Counted from the stretch's first letter, positions 1 through 10,151 are shown. The stretch is DNA of 64,000 nucleotides from Sphingomonas sp. S2M10 (GCF_012650175.1 NZ_JAAILI010000062.1:37556-101555); one strand, 5' to 3'. Notes: a model not told the origin generated them from the letters alone. Numbers and translations: made by a program.

Positions 1-208
1 GGGGATGGGTGTCGCAGGGGTTTGTCATCCCCGCGACAAAGTGTCGCAAATTGTCGCTCGTCCGCCGGCGAGCACGCGCATGCCGGGCGCTCGGGCGTGA
101 TGGAATGGCGCGGCAGCATGCGGCATTCGCCTGCAGATCCGGCCGGGCCACACTGTGCCCTTCCTGCAACGATCCAATTCAAGTGGCATTTTGCAACTTT
201 AGTTTTGC
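1..208. other. Gene-free leader with an imperfect hairpin
   Basis: No convincing gene is seen here. TGTCGC at 10-15 and GGGG at 17-20 can pair with CCCC at 29-32 and GCGACA at 33-38, leaving one bulged A and an 8-nt loop. TGTCGC recurs twice just after it. There is no T-run, so it is not a standard terminator; it could end an upstream gene lying outside the window or be a protein-binding site. Confidence 0.35.
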
Positions 209-237
209 TTGACGCCGCTGACGTTGAGGCGTGTATT
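209..237 (+). promoter_or_regulatory. Candidate sigma-70 promoter of the TonB-dependent receptor
   Basis: TTGACG at 209-214 and TGTATT at 232-237 are separated by 17 nt, a fair match to a sigma-70 promoter. The -10 lies 56 nt before the receptor ATG. No Fur box or cobalamin riboswitch is recognisable in the leader, so the controlling signal is unknown. Confidence 0.45.
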
Positions 238-293
238 CGAGGTTCGGGTATGGAGCGGGAACCACAGCTCCAACCTCGGTGGAGAGGATAGAT

Positions 294-3026
294 ATGCGGC
301 TACGCCTTATGTCGGCCTGTGCAGTGCCGGCACTCGTGATGGCGCTCGCAGCGCCTGCGCACGCTCAGGAAACCCCTCAGGATCAGCAGGACGCGAGCGC
401 TCGCTCGGTCCAGTCCGATAACGAGATCATCGTCACCGCGCAGGGCAGGGCCCAGGCGCTGGCCGACGTGCCGCTGGCGGTCTCCGCGGTAAGCGCCGAG
501 ACGCTGCAGCAGACCGGTGCGAACGACATTCGCGCACTCAACCAGGTGGCCCCCTCGCTGCTCGTCTCCTCGACCGGCAGCGAGGCCAACGGTTCGGCGC
601 GGATTCGTGGTATCGGTACGGTCGGCGACAATCCCGGGCTGGAAAGCTCGGTGGCCGTGTTCATCGACGGCGTCTATCGATCACGCTCGGGCATCGGGCT
701 GAGCGAGCTCGGCGACCTGGAGCGGATCGAGGTGCTGCGCGGGCCGCAGGGAACGCTGTTCGGGCGCAACGCGTCCGCCGGCATCATCAACATCGTATCG
801 AAGATGCCGCAATCGACCTTCTCGGCGGGCGCCGAGGCGACCTACGGCAATTACGACACGATCCGCCTGCAGGGCTTTGTGAACGTGCCGCTGAGCAGCA
901 CCGTCTCGGGCCGGCTCGACGGCGTCTACATGAAGCGCGACGGCTTCTACCAGGATGTCACCAACAATCGCGACATCAACAATCGCGACCGCTATTTCCT
1001 CCGCGGTCAAGTGCTGTTCGAACCGACCAGCGACCTGCGCATCCGCGTGATCGGCGACTATACCCGCCGCAACGAGGAGTGCTGCGGCGCGACCTATGTC
1101 GATTCCTCGATCAACCCGTATATCGGCAATCTGAACAGCCCGACGGCGAACAACATCGTTCGCGTGCTGCGCGATCTCGGCCAGCCGATGGCGGCGTTCA
1201 GCAACCCGTACAGCCGCAACCTCTATGTCTCGGCGGGTCGCAGCTATGGCGGCATCACCGAGGACTGGGGCGGGTCGGTCCAGGTCGACTGGACGCTGGG
1301 CGATGTGAAGCTCACCTCGATCACCGGCTACCGCAACTATTTCTCCAGCCAGGGAGCGGATACCGATTATAGCGCGGTCGATCTCCTGTATCGCGCGCCC
1401 AATGCCGACTCCTCCCGCGCATTCGAGACGTTCAGCCAGGAGCTGCGCCTGAACGGCACCGCCTTTGGCGAGAGGCTCGACTGGCTGGTCGGCGGCTATT
1501 ACGCCAATGAAGATCTGACGCTGGTCGACAACCTGCGGTTCGGCAATCAGTATGGCCGTTTCGCTGCCTGCCGCATCGTCTCGGGCAGTGCCCTCGTCGC
1601 GCTGTACAATCCGGCGGCGGCGGGCTGCCTTGCGGCGCGCCCGGCGCTGTTCGGCACCGCGTCGCCGCTGATCTACGCCGCATTCGACCGTCTGGACGGC
1701 ATCAGCAACCGTGGCACCACGCGCGACCTGTTCAAGCAGAACAGCCGCAACTGGGCGCTGTTCACGCACAATATCTTCCATGTCGCCAAGGGTTTGGATC
1801 TCACGGTCGGCCTGCGCTACACCAATGAGCGCAAGCGCCTGAACGCGACCTTCGGCAATGACAACACCGCCTGCGTCGCCAACCAGAGCGCGCTGCTGCC
1901 GCTTCGGTCGGTGGCATCGCTCACCGCGACGATCGACGGCATTCTCGGCCTGTCGTGCCAGGGCAATTCGACGTCGGAGCTGAACGGCGCGTCGATCAGC
2001 GACACGCGCAAGGAGGACCAGTTCACCGGCACCGCCATCCTCTCGTACAAGCCCACCGACGATCTGCTGGTCTATGGCAGCTATTCCCGCGGCTACAAGG
2101 CGGGCGGCTTCAACCTCGACAAGTCGGCGCTCAAGGTGCCGATCCTGCCCTTCGCCTCGGTGGGGGGCGCGCAGGCGCTGGTCGGCAACCTGCAGTTCGC
2201 CCCGGAAACGAACGACGCGTTCGAGATCGGCCTGAAATACTCGACCCGCGCGTTCAGCCTCAACCTTTCGGCCTTCCGCCAGCAGTTCAAGAACTTCCAG
2301 CTCAACACCTTCAACGGCACCGTCTTCCTCGTGCAGAACATCAACGGCTGCACCGCGAGCCTGAACGGGGGCGATCGCGACCAGAGCAAGTTCAGCACCG
2401 CCGGCAACTTCAATGCCGCCGCCGCGACGACGGGCGCCTGTTCCTCGTCCGACGTCAGCTACGGCGTCGTGTCGCAGGGCGTCGAGCTGGAGGCCTCGCT
2501 GGTGCCGGTTCGCGACTTCCGGGTGGGCCTGGGCCTAACCTATGCGGATACCCATTACCGTGACCAGCTGGTCGGCAGCGACACCGGCGCCCCCCTGGAC
2601 CAGGCGCTGCGCGCGCTGCCGGGGAACCAGCTCTCCAACGCCCCGGAGATCGTGACCACGGCCTCGGTCGCCTGGACGCCGCCGCTGGGCAATTCCGGCC
2701 TCAGCGGTCTCATCTATTTCGACGCGCGCATGACCGGCGACTATAACACCGGATCGGACCTGTTCCCGCAGAAGATCCAGGACGGTTACACGCTGGTCAA
2801 CGGCCGCATCGGCATCCGCGGCAAGGACGAGCGCTGGGCGATCGAGCTTTGGGCGCAGAACCTGCTGAACCAGAATTACACGCAGGTGGTGTTCAACTCG
2901 CCCTTCCAGGAAGGTGCATCGGGTGCGCCGTTCACCGATCCCAACTATCCCGGCGGCCGACAGATCTTCTCGGCCTATCTCGCCGAGCCGCGCACCTATG
3001 GCCTGACCCTGCGCACCCGCTTCTGA
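294..3026 (+). CDS. TonB-dependent outer-membrane receptor
   Basis: Predicted ligand-gated outer-membrane channel energised by TonB-ExbBD. The ATG at 294 is preceded by GGAGAGG at 281-287 and begins a clear signal peptide (cleavage after AHA, near residue 24). A TonB box (EIIVTAQ) follows, then a plug domain with the typical RIRGIG, VAVFIDGVYRSR and VLRGPQGTLFGRNA motifs, and a 22-strand-type barrel ending in the terminal aromatic residue of TLRTRF. At 910 residues it is much larger than BtuB (about 600), so vitamin B12 is not the obvious ligand although a cobalamin cluster lies downstream. It looks like the iron-complex or glycan receptors that sphingomonads carry in large numbers. The substrate cannot be told from sequence. 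It stands alone, followed by a strong terminator. Confidence 0.93.
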   Translation: MRLRLMSACAVPALVMALAAPAHAQETPQDQQDASARSVQSDNEIIVTAQGRAQALADVPLAVSAVSAETLQQTGANDIRALNQVAPSLLVSSTGSEANGSARIRGIGTVGDNPGLESSVAVFIDGVYRSRSGIGLSELGDLERIEVLRGPQGTLFGRNASAGIINIVSKMPQSTFSAGAEATYGNYDTIRLQGFVNVPLSSTVSGRLDGVYMKRDGFYQDVTNNRDINNRDRYFLRGQVLFEPTSDLRIRVIGDYTRRNEECCGATYVDSSINPYIGNLNSPTANNIVRVLRDLGQPMAAFSNPYSRNLYVSAGRSYGGITEDWGGSVQVDWTLGDVKLTSITGYRNYFSSQGADTDYSAVDLLYRAPNADSSRAFETFSQELRLNGTAFGERLDWLVGGYYANEDLTLVDNLRFGNQYGRFAACRIVSGSALVALYNPAAAGCLAARPALFGTASPLIYAAFDRLDGISNRGTTRDLFKQNSRNWALFTHNIFHVAKGLDLTVGLRYTNERKRLNATFGNDNTACVANQSALLPLRSVASLTATIDGILGLSCQGNSTSELNGASISDTRKEDQFTGTAILSYKPTDDLLVYGSYSRGYKAGGFNLDKSALKVPILPFASVGGAQALVGNLQFAPETNDAFEIGLKYSTRAFSLNLSAFRQQFKNFQLNTFNGTVFLVQNINGCTASLNGGDRDQSKFSTAGNFNAAAATTGACSSSDVSYGVVSQGVELEASLVPVRDFRVGLGLTYADTHYRDQLVGSDTGAPLDQALRALPGNQLSNAPEIVTTASVAWTPPLGNSGLSGLIYFDARMTGDYNTGSDLFPQKIQDGYTLVNGRIGIRGKDERWAIELWAQNLLNQNYTQVVFNSPFQEGASGAPFTDPNYPGGRQIFSAYLAEPRTYGLTLRTRF

Positions 3027-3048
3027 CTTTCCTGGGGAGGAAAGCACT

Positions 3049-3080
3049 GGGCCGGGGGAGCGATCCCCCGGCCCCTTTTC
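3049..3080. terminator. Strong rho-independent terminator after the receptor
   Basis: A perfect 10-bp G+C stem (GGGCCGGGGG at 3049-3058 with CCCCCGGCCC at 3065-3074) encloses a 6-nt loop and is followed by TTTT on the plus strand. It ends the receptor transcript and separates it from the convergent GGDEF/EAL gene. Confidence 0.85.
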
Positions 3081-3100
3081 GTTGCCGGGTGGCCATCGGA

Positions 3101-4957
3101 TTAATGAAGGAGCGCCGCGTCCCCGGTGCCGGCGGCCCTGGCTTGAAGGACCGGGGTCTTGGCAGCGCGCAACATCTCGGTCGCGCGTTCCATACTCACG
3201 GCCGGGGAGAAGAGATGTCCCTGGCCGAAGGCGCAACCGATGTTGCGCAGCCGTTCGGCCTGGAGTTCGGTCTCCACGCCCTCCGCGATCACCCGCATGT
3301 CGAGCTCGTGCGCGATATGCAGCACGCCCTCCACGATGGCGCGGCTGGCGCTGCTCTGCAGCAAGGCGTCAGTAAAGCTTTTGTCGATCTTGATGAAATC
3401 GACCGGCATGGTGAGCAGGTGAGTCAGCGACGCGTAGCCGGTGCCGAAATCGTCGAGCGCGACCATCAGGCCCTGGGCGCGGAACCAGCGCAGCGTGTCC
3501 GCGACCACCGTATCGCCCTGGCCAAGATACACGGTTTCGGTGATCTCCAGCGTCAGATGGTGCAGGGGCACCCCATATTGGGCGAATGTCTCCGGGATCA
3601 TCTCGCGCAGTCGCGCTCCATGAAAGTCGCTGGAGGAGAAGTTCATGCCGACATGCTTCGGCGCGATGCCCAGGTCGCACCAGTGCCGAAGATCGGCGGC
3701 GACTCGGTCCAGCATGCGCGCGGTGATCGCGCCGGCGACCTTGCCGTCGGTCGTGGCCTCGAAAAATTCGGCGGCAGAAACGATCCGGTCCCCCGAGCGC
3801 ATGCGGCACAGCGCCTCGAAGCCCAGAACCTCACCCGTCTTGAGGTCGAACAGCGGCTGGTAATGGGGCAGCAGCCGATCCTCGGCGAGCGCGCGTTCCA
3901 CGGCATGAATCGCGTCGAGGCGGCGCGCCATGCGGGTGGCGATGCCGGGCACGTAGCGCACATAGCTGCCGCGTGCGGTCTCCTTGGCATGGTAGAGCGC
4001 AAGGTCGGCGTTCAGGCGCACTTGCTCGGCGGTCTCCCCTTCGCCGATCAGCGCACCGCCGGCGGTGGCGCGGGGCACCACATTGCGTTCGCCGTCCTCC
4101 ATCGGCTGGGCCAGCGCATCGAGCAGGGTCCGCGCCATTTCTGCCGGGTCCGCGAGGGCCGCGGGACTTTGCAGCAGCACCGCGAATTCGTCGCCGCCCA
4201 AGCGATAGGCGCGATCGGGGGCGGCCGCATCGGCAAGGCGACGCGCCGCCTGGATGATCAGCCCGTCCCCGGCGACATGGCCGAACGTATCGTTGACGAT
4301 CTTGAGATTGTCGAGGTCGAGCAGGATCAGCCCCCAGGCGCCGGGCTCGCTGCAGTCGAGATCGCTCAGCGTGGCGGTAAAGGCGGAGCGATTGGGCAGC
4401 CCGGTGAGGCCGTCGACCTGCGCCCGACGAACCTGCTTCGCACGCCAGATGTCCTGCTCGATCGCGATGGCGCAGAGGTGGATGCACACCTGGACGATCC
4501 GCTTCTCCTGCGGCGTCGGTCCGCGCGGAACACGATAATAGAAGGCGACCACCCCGGTCACATCGCCGCGGCCGTTCTTGATCGGATTGGACCAGCATCC
4601 CCGCATCTCGAGCGGACGGGTCAGGTCCAGGAACTTTGCCCAATTGGGGTCATTCTCGATGTCGGTGCTGGCATAGGGCTCGCCCAGATAGGCGGCCGCG
4701 CCGCACGATCCCACCTTCGGTCCGATCATCAGTCCATCGATCGACTGCAGATAATATTCGGGCAGGCTGGGCCCGGCGACCGGATGGAGGCGACCGGCAA
4801 GGTCCACCCGCAGCACCGAGCAACGCACGTCGGGCAGTCGCACTTCGACTTCGCGGCATAGCCGATCGGTGGCAGATGCAAGGTCCACGCCCTTGGCGAC
4901 CAGCTCCAAAATGTTGTTCTGAAGCGAAATGTCCACGCCGGTCGCCACCTTCTGCAA
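3101..4957 (-). CDS. GAF-GGDEF-EAL cyclic-di-GMP signalling protein
   Basis: Predicted cytoplasmic enzyme that makes and/or breaks cyclic-di-GMP. Residues about 15-170 form a GAF sensor (KVGSCGAAAYLGEPYAS; YYRVPRGPT). A GGDEF domain follows with an intact active site (RLGGDEF, 252-258); the inhibitory RxxD site just before it is absent. The EAL domain (about 360-600) keeps the metal and catalytic signatures: EALCR at 381-385, MNFSS, ITETVY, DDFGTGYAS, IKIDKSFT and AEGVETE. Both catalytic halves therefore look competent, so the net direction is not predictable. There are no membrane segments. The gene stands alone and is divergent from the phosphatase gene. Confidence 0.92.
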   Translation of the reverse strand: MQKVATGVDISLQNNILELVAKGVDLASATDRLCREVEVRLPDVRCSVLRVDLAGRLHPVAGPSLPEYYLQSIDGLMIGPKVGSCGAAAYLGEPYASTDIENDPNWAKFLDLTRPLEMRGCWSNPIKNGRGDVTGVVAFYYRVPRGPTPQEKRIVQVCIHLCAIAIEQDIWRAKQVRRAQVDGLTGLPNRSAFTATLSDLDCSEPGAWGLILLDLDNLKIVNDTFGHVAGDGLIIQAARRLADAAAPDRAYRLGGDEFAVLLQSPAALADPAEMARTLLDALAQPMEDGERNVVPRATAGGALIGEGETAEQVRLNADLALYHAKETARGSYVRYVPGIATRMARRLDAIHAVERALAEDRLLPHYQPLFDLKTGEVLGFEALCRMRSGDRIVSAAEFFEATTDGKVAGAITARMLDRVAADLRHWCDLGIAPKHVGMNFSSSDFHGARLREMIPETFAQYGVPLHHLTLEITETVYLGQGDTVVADTLRWFRAQGLMVALDDFGTGYASLTHLLTMPVDFIKIDKSFTDALLQSSASRAIVEGVLHIAHELDMRVIAEGVETELQAERLRNIGCAFGQGHLFSPAVSMERATEMLRAAKTPVLQARAAGTGDAALLH

Positions 4958-5133
4958 CGCCTCGCAGATTGCCGCGCGGGGGCTTGCCCGCAGGATAATA
5001 AGCGCACCGGTAATACTACCTATAACTGTAAAGATGCGGGGATAGGAGGCCCTATGCCTATGAGCCCTCCGTCGCGCGACGACCGCGCAAAGCCCGCCGC
5101 CGCCCGTCCCCTCCTTCGCGTAGGGGCTTGCGC

Positions 5134-5892
5134 ATGATCCGCGCCGGAATCACTGCCGCGCTCTCGCTGGTTCTGGCGGCGGGCCAGGCCGGCGACACCG
5201 GCCCCTATCTCGCGGCCGATCAATATCCGGACGGCATGACGATCCTGCCGCCGCCGCCGGTCGCCGGAAGCGCAGCGGCGACGCTCGACATGGCGGTGTT
5301 CCGCGCGACGCGAAAGCTCGAGGGCAGCCCGCGCTGGCGGATTGCCGCGGCCGACGTCACCAACGCGCCGCTCGAGCGGAACGCGTGCGCGATGGGCATG
5401 GTGCTGGACGCCCGGCGGGCGCCGGCGCTCGTACGGCTGCTGGATCGTGCCGGCACGGGCCCGGTGGTCGGGAAGGTGAAGGCAGCCTATCAGGTGCCGC
5501 GCCCCTATCTGCGGGAGGACGGGCCGATCTGCGAAGCCAAGACGGCGCATCTCGCCGGCAACGGCGACTATCCCTCCGGCCACACGGCCAATGGCTGGCT
5601 GGAGGCGCAGATCCTCGCTCAGGTGATGCCGGAGCGGGCCGCTGCCATCCTGGCGCGCGGCCGCGCCTATGGCGAGAGCCGGGCGATCTGCGGATCGCAC
5701 AGCAAGAGTGCGGTGGAAGCCGGCTATATGGCAGGCGCCTCGGTGTTTGCGGTGCTGCAGACCTCTCCTGCCTATCAGCGGGACATGGCCGCGGCGCGCC
5801 AGGAACTGGCGAAGCTGCGTGCAACGGCACCGCAGCCGGACGCCGCCGCCTGCGCGGCGGAGGCGACAGCGCTCCAGGTCCGTCCCTGGTGA
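5134..5892 (+). CDS. Class A non-specific acid phosphatase homologue (PAP2), catalytic Asp missing
   Basis: Secreted PhoN-like member of the PAP2/class A acid phosphatase family. The ATG at 5134 has TAGGGG seven nt upstream and starts a signal peptide. The family signature KX6RP-PSGH-SRX5HX3D is nearly complete: K116 to R123-P124, PSGH at 147-150, SR at 182-183 and the nucleophile His189. The final Asp, expected at residue 193, is Ala (SHSKSA). In characterised members this Asp supports the catalytic His, so activity may be low or lost. Length (252 residues) is normal for the family. An in-frame TTG at 5128 is a weaker alternative start. Confidence 0.85.
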   Translation: MIRAGITAALSLVLAAGQAGDTGPYLAADQYPDGMTILPPPPVAGSAAATLDMAVFRATRKLEGSPRWRIAAADVTNAPLERNACAMGMVLDARRAPALVRLLDRAGTGPVVGKVKAAYQVPRPYLREDGPICEAKTAHLAGNGDYPSGHTANGWLEAQILAQVMPERAAAILARGRAYGESRAICGSHSKSAVEAGYMAGASVFAVLQTSPAYQRDMAAARQELAKLRATAPQPDAAACAAEATALQVRPW

Positions 5893-5966
5893 ATTGCGGG
5901 CACCTGCAACGTCACGCATCCGTCGTGCGTGCAAGGCGCGGATGCGCCGATCGGTGAGGGAGCGAG

Positions 5967-7280
5967 ATGGACGCTGACGGCGGGCCCGTCCGGGCGCGAG
6001 GCGCCTCCGGCCCTGCGCTGTTCCTGGGCGGCCTCGCCGCGTTCGCCGCCTATTTCGCCATGTACGCGTTCCGCAAGCCGTTCGCGGTGGCGACCTATGC
6101 CGACGTCGCCGGCTGGCACGTCGCCGTCGACTACAAGACGGCACTGCTGATCGCGCAGGTCTTCGGCTACGCCCTGTCGAAACTGATCGGCGTGCGCGTG
6201 ATATCGGAGACCGGACGGCAGGGGCGGGCCGGCATGATCCTGGCGCTGATCGGCACGTCGTGGATCGCGCTGGTCCTGTTCGCGCTGGTGCCGGCGCCGT
6301 GGAATGTGGCGTGCTTGTTTTTCAACGGTTTGCCGCTGGGCCTGATCTGGGGCCTGGTGTTCAGCTATGTCGAGGGGCGACGTGCCACCGAGCTGCTGGG
6401 ATCGATGCTGTGTGCCAGCTTCATCCTGTCTTCCGGCGTGGTCAAGTCGGTCGCGATGCTGCTGATGGATGCAGGCGTCGCGGAGCGGTGGATGCCGGCC
6501 GCGACCGGGCTGGCTTTCATGCCGCTGCTCGTCATCGCGCTGTGGCAGCTCGAGCGACTGCCGCCCCCCGACGCGCGCGATGAAGCGGAGCGCACGATCC
6601 GGATGCCCATGCGCGCCGCGGAGCGCAGTGCGTTCCTGCGTGCGCACGGGACCACGCTGGCGATGCTGGTCTCCGGTTATATCCTGCTCACGGCGCTGCG
6701 AGACGTGCGCGACAATTATGCCGCCGAGCTGTGGGCCGCGCTGGGCCATGGCGGCGAGGCGGCGATGTTTTCGGCGAGCGAATTGCCGGTGGCGGTGCTG
6801 ACGCTGGGCGCGCTCGCGCTGCTCATGCTGATCCGCGACAATCTTCGCGCCCTGCTGGCGATGCACGGCCTGATCCTGCTGGGCGCGGTCTGCCTGGGCG
6901 GCGCGACGCTCGCATTCCAGGCGGGCTTGCTGGCCCCGCTGCCGTGGATGATCGTGGCGGGGGCGGGGCTGTACCTGGCCTATACGCCGTTCAACGCGAT
7001 GCTGTTCGACCGGATGATCGCGACGATCGGCACTGCGGCCAACGCCGGGTTCCTGATCTATGTCGCCGATGCGTCCGGCTATGTGGGAAGCGTGGTGCTC
7101 CTGCTCATCCACAGCCTCGGCGCGCCGGATGTGCGCTGGCTGACCTTCTTTATTGCCTGCTGCCATGCGACGGCGCTCGCGGTCGGCGTGCTGACGCTGC
7201 TGTCGGCGCTGCATTTCCTGCGCATCGGCCCCGACCGGCGGTTGATCCACCGCTCGGCTTCCCGTACCAAGGCGGCCTGA
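5967..7280 (+). CDS. DUF5690/MFS-like multi-spanning membrane protein
   Basis: An integral inner-membrane protein of 437 residues with about 12 hydrophobic segments. The N-terminal MYAFRKPF motif and general layout are those of the DUF5690 family, which belongs near the major facilitator superfamily. The substrate is unknown. The ATG is preceded by GAGGG. It ends just before the first cobalamin riboswitch and on the same strand, but the riboswitch lies downstream and so controls the next gene, not this one. A link to cobalamin or cobalt cannot be claimed from position alone. Confidence 0.7.
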   Translation: MDADGGPVRARGASGPALFLGGLAAFAAYFAMYAFRKPFAVATYADVAGWHVAVDYKTALLIAQVFGYALSKLIGVRVISETGRQGRAGMILALIGTSWIALVLFALVPAPWNVACLFFNGLPLGLIWGLVFSYVEGRRATELLGSMLCASFILSSGVVKSVAMLLMDAGVAERWMPAATGLAFMPLLVIALWQLERLPPPDARDEAERTIRMPMRAAERSAFLRAHGTTLAMLVSGYILLTALRDVRDNYAAELWAALGHGGEAAMFSASELPVAVLTLGALALLMLIRDNLRALLAMHGLILLGAVCLGGATLAFQAGLLAPLPWMIVAGAGLYLAYTPFNAMLFDRMIATIGTAANAGFLIYVADASGYVGSVVLLLIHSLGAPDVRWLTFFIACCHATALAVGVLTLLSALHFLRIGPDRRLIHRSASRTKAA

Positions 7281-7286
7281 TCGCGC

Positions 7287-7476
7287 CGGTGCCCTGTAGC
7301 GGGGCTTAATCGGGAATGCGGTGCGGGGGTTCGGCCCCCAAATCCGCGGCTGTCCCTGCAACTGTGAGCGGATAGCGCGATGCACTGGCTTCCTGCGAGG
7401 GGCAGCCACTGGGCCGGCACGGCCTGGGAAGGCGTGCAGCGTGCAGTGACCCGCGAGCCAGGAGACCTGCCGGCGT
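7287..7476 (+). promoter_or_regulatory. Cobalamin riboswitch 1 (before the NiCoT permease)
   Basis: All conserved landmarks of the adenosylcobalamin aptamer are present: a GGTGCC start, TTAATCGGGAA, GGTGCG, CCGCGGCTGTCCCTGCAAC, GCCACTG, GGGAAGGC, GCAGTGACCCG and the B12 box GCCAGGAGACCTGCC (7457-7471). It precedes the cobalt/nickel permease gene on the same strand. A GTCGCTC just after the aptamer can pair with GAGCGAC about 50 nt later. The whole arrangement recurs almost unchanged 1.4 kb downstream. Binding of coenzyme B12 should switch the gene off. Confidence 0.95.
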
Positions 7477-7665
7477 CCGGTCGCTCTTGCCCTGGCCCAG
7501 GGGATGGCCGCGGCACGGTGTACTCCGTCTGAGCGACGCTGGAGCGGCGGGGGCCGTTCGTGGTCGCGTGGCCCGGTCGCTTGAGGAGCGTCCGGCCGGG
7601 ATGCGAGACCGGCCGTTCGCGGCGGGCCCCGGCCAGGTCGCACGACGCCGCCGGAGTGTCTTCGC

Positions 7666-8688
7666 TTGCCCCTTCTCACCCTGCGCAGCCGCGTGATGCT
7701 GCTCTTCGCCGCGCTGATCGCTGCCAATCTCGCCGCCTGGGGCTGGGCCTTTGGGCTGTTCCATTCCCAGCCCTTGATGCTCGGCACCGCGCTGCTCGCC
7801 TGGGGGCTGGGCCTCCGTCATGCGGTGGATGCCGACCATATCGCCGCGATCGACAACGTCACCCGCAAGCTGATGAACGACGGGCAGCGACCGATCGCCA
7901 CGGGCCTGTGGTTCGCGATCGGCCAATCGGGGATTATCGCCATCGCCTCCGCCGGCATTGCGCTGGCGACCGGCGCGCTGGCGGGCATGGGCGCGTTCAA
8001 GGAACTGGGCGGCGTGGTCGCGACCGCCGTCTCGGCGCTGTTCCTTTTCGCGATTGCGGGCATGAACCTGATCATCCTGTGGTCGGTATGGAAGACCTTC
8101 CGGCATGTTCGCGCGGGCGGCGCCTATGTGGAGGACGATCTCAACCTGCTGCTCGCCTCGCGCGGGCCGCTGTCGAAGCTGTTCGGGCCGATGTTCCGGC
8201 TGGTGACAAAGAGCTGGCATATGGCGCCCCTGGGCTTCCTGTTCGGACTTGGGTTCGACACCGCTACCGAAGTGGCGATCCTCGGCATGTCGGCCGGGCA
8301 GGCGGCGCACGGCGTATCGCTCGGCACCCTGCTGGTGCTGCCGGCGCTGTTCGCCGCCGGCATGGCGCTGGTCGACACGCTGGACGGCGTGGTGATGCTG
8401 GGCGCCTACCAATGGGCGTTCGTCAAGCCGATCCGCAAGCTCTATTACAATGTCACCATCACGCTGATCTCGGCTCTCGTCGCGATCGTGATCGGTGGGA
8501 TCGAGACGCTGGCGCTGATCGGCGACAAGATGGGCTGGACCGGCGGCGCGTTCGGGCTCGCCGCCGATCTGGGCGCGCATTTCAACGGTCTCGGCTTCGC
8601 GATCATCGGGCTGTTCGTCGCCTGCTGGCTGATCAGCTTCGCGATCTATCGCTGGCAGAGGCTGGACGAGATCGAGGCGCGGGTCTAG
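7666..8688 (+). CDS. NiCoT-family cobalt/nickel permease
   Basis: Inner-membrane secondary transporter of the HoxN/NixA family, here predicted to import cobalt for corrin synthesis because it sits between two cobalamin riboswitches. The signature metal-binding segment in the second helix is intact (LRHAVDADHIAAIDN, an HX4DH motif), as are LGFLFGLGFDTATEVAI and GMALVDTLDGVVMLGAY. About eight hydrophobic segments span 340 residues. The chosen start is TTG at 7666 with CGGAG seven nt upstream; an ATG at 7696 would trim ten residues. Nickel cannot be excluded by sequence, since metal preference in this family varies. Confidence 0.88.
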   Translation: MPLLTLRSRVMLLFAALIAANLAAWGWAFGLFHSQPLMLGTALLAWGLGLRHAVDADHIAAIDNVTRKLMNDGQRPIATGLWFAIGQSGIIAIASAGIALATGALAGMGAFKELGGVVATAVSALFLFAIAGMNLIILWSVWKTFRHVRAGGAYVEDDLNLLLASRGPLSKLFGPMFRLVTKSWHMAPLGFLFGLGFDTATEVAILGMSAGQAAHGVSLGTLLVLPALFAAGMALVDTLDGVVMLGAYQWAFVKPIRKLYYNVTITLISALVAIVIGGIETLALIGDKMGWTGGAFGLAADLGAHFNGLGFAIIGLFVACWLISFAIYRWQRLDEIEARV

Positions 8689-8698
8689 AGCCGGGAGT

Positions 8699-8718
8699 GA
8701 AGGCCCGATCGGGCCTTC
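8699..8718. terminator. Perfect palindrome between permease and riboswitch 2
   Basis: GAAGGCCC-GATC-GGGCCTTC is a perfect 20-bp palindrome starting 10 nt after the permease stop and ending about 8 nt before the second riboswitch. It can form an 8-bp stem in RNA. No T-run follows, so termination would be weak; it may also be a DNA-binding site. Confidence 0.5.
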
Positions 8719-8725
8719 GAAGATC

Positions 8726-8916
8726 GCGCCGGTGCCTCGTAACGGGGCTTAATCGGGAATGCGGTGCGGGGGCCTTGGCCCCCAAATCCGCGGCTGTCCC
8801 TGCAACTGTGAGCGGATAGCGCGATGCACTCGCCCCTCGGGGCTGCCACTGGGCCGATCCGGCCCGGGAAGGCGTGCATCTCGCCATGACCCGCGAGCCA
8901 GGAGACCTGCCGGCGC
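8726..8916 (+). promoter_or_regulatory. Cobalamin riboswitch 2 (before cobW and the cob operon)
   Basis: A second full cobalamin aptamer, nearly identical to the first: TTAATCGGGAA, GGTGCG, CCGCGGCTGTCCCTGCAAC, GCCACTG, GGGAAGGC and the B12 box GCCAGGAGACCTGCC (8897-8911). The downstream segment (GGTCGCTCTTGCC, CCAGGGGATGGCCGCGGCAC, GAGCGACG) is also conserved between the two copies, which suggests a shared expression platform. It heads the long cobW-to-DUF1636 transcription unit. Confidence 0.95.
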
Positions 8917-9113
8917 AACGGTCGCTCTTGCCTTGGTCCAGGGGATGGCCGCGGCACGGTCTTGCTTCCGTTCGAGCGACGAAGCTGTGCGGCTGGGGCT
9001 GCACGGTCGCGTGGTGAGGGGTGCCTTCGCGCCCGCCCGTCGTCGCGCGCCGGCCGGACGATCGTTCCGGCAAGCCCCCCGCCCGTTCGCTCCGGCGCGG
9101 GGGAAGACTGTTC

Positions 9114-10151
<1,038 letters not shown>

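Noticed and set aside
294..3026. The receptor as BtuB, a vitamin B12 transporter
   Set aside because: It is about 300 residues too long, has no cobalamin riboswitch upstream and is separated from the cob genes by three unrelated genes and a terminator.
2849..4861. Plus-strand open frame of 670 codons opposite the GGDEF/EAL gene
   Set aside because: It includes the terminator of the receptor gene and lies antisense to clear catalytic motifs.
7508..7570. Leader peptide beginning with the ATG in AGGGGATGGCC after each riboswitch
   Set aside because: After MAAR the two copies diverge in frame and length, so no conserved peptide is encoded.
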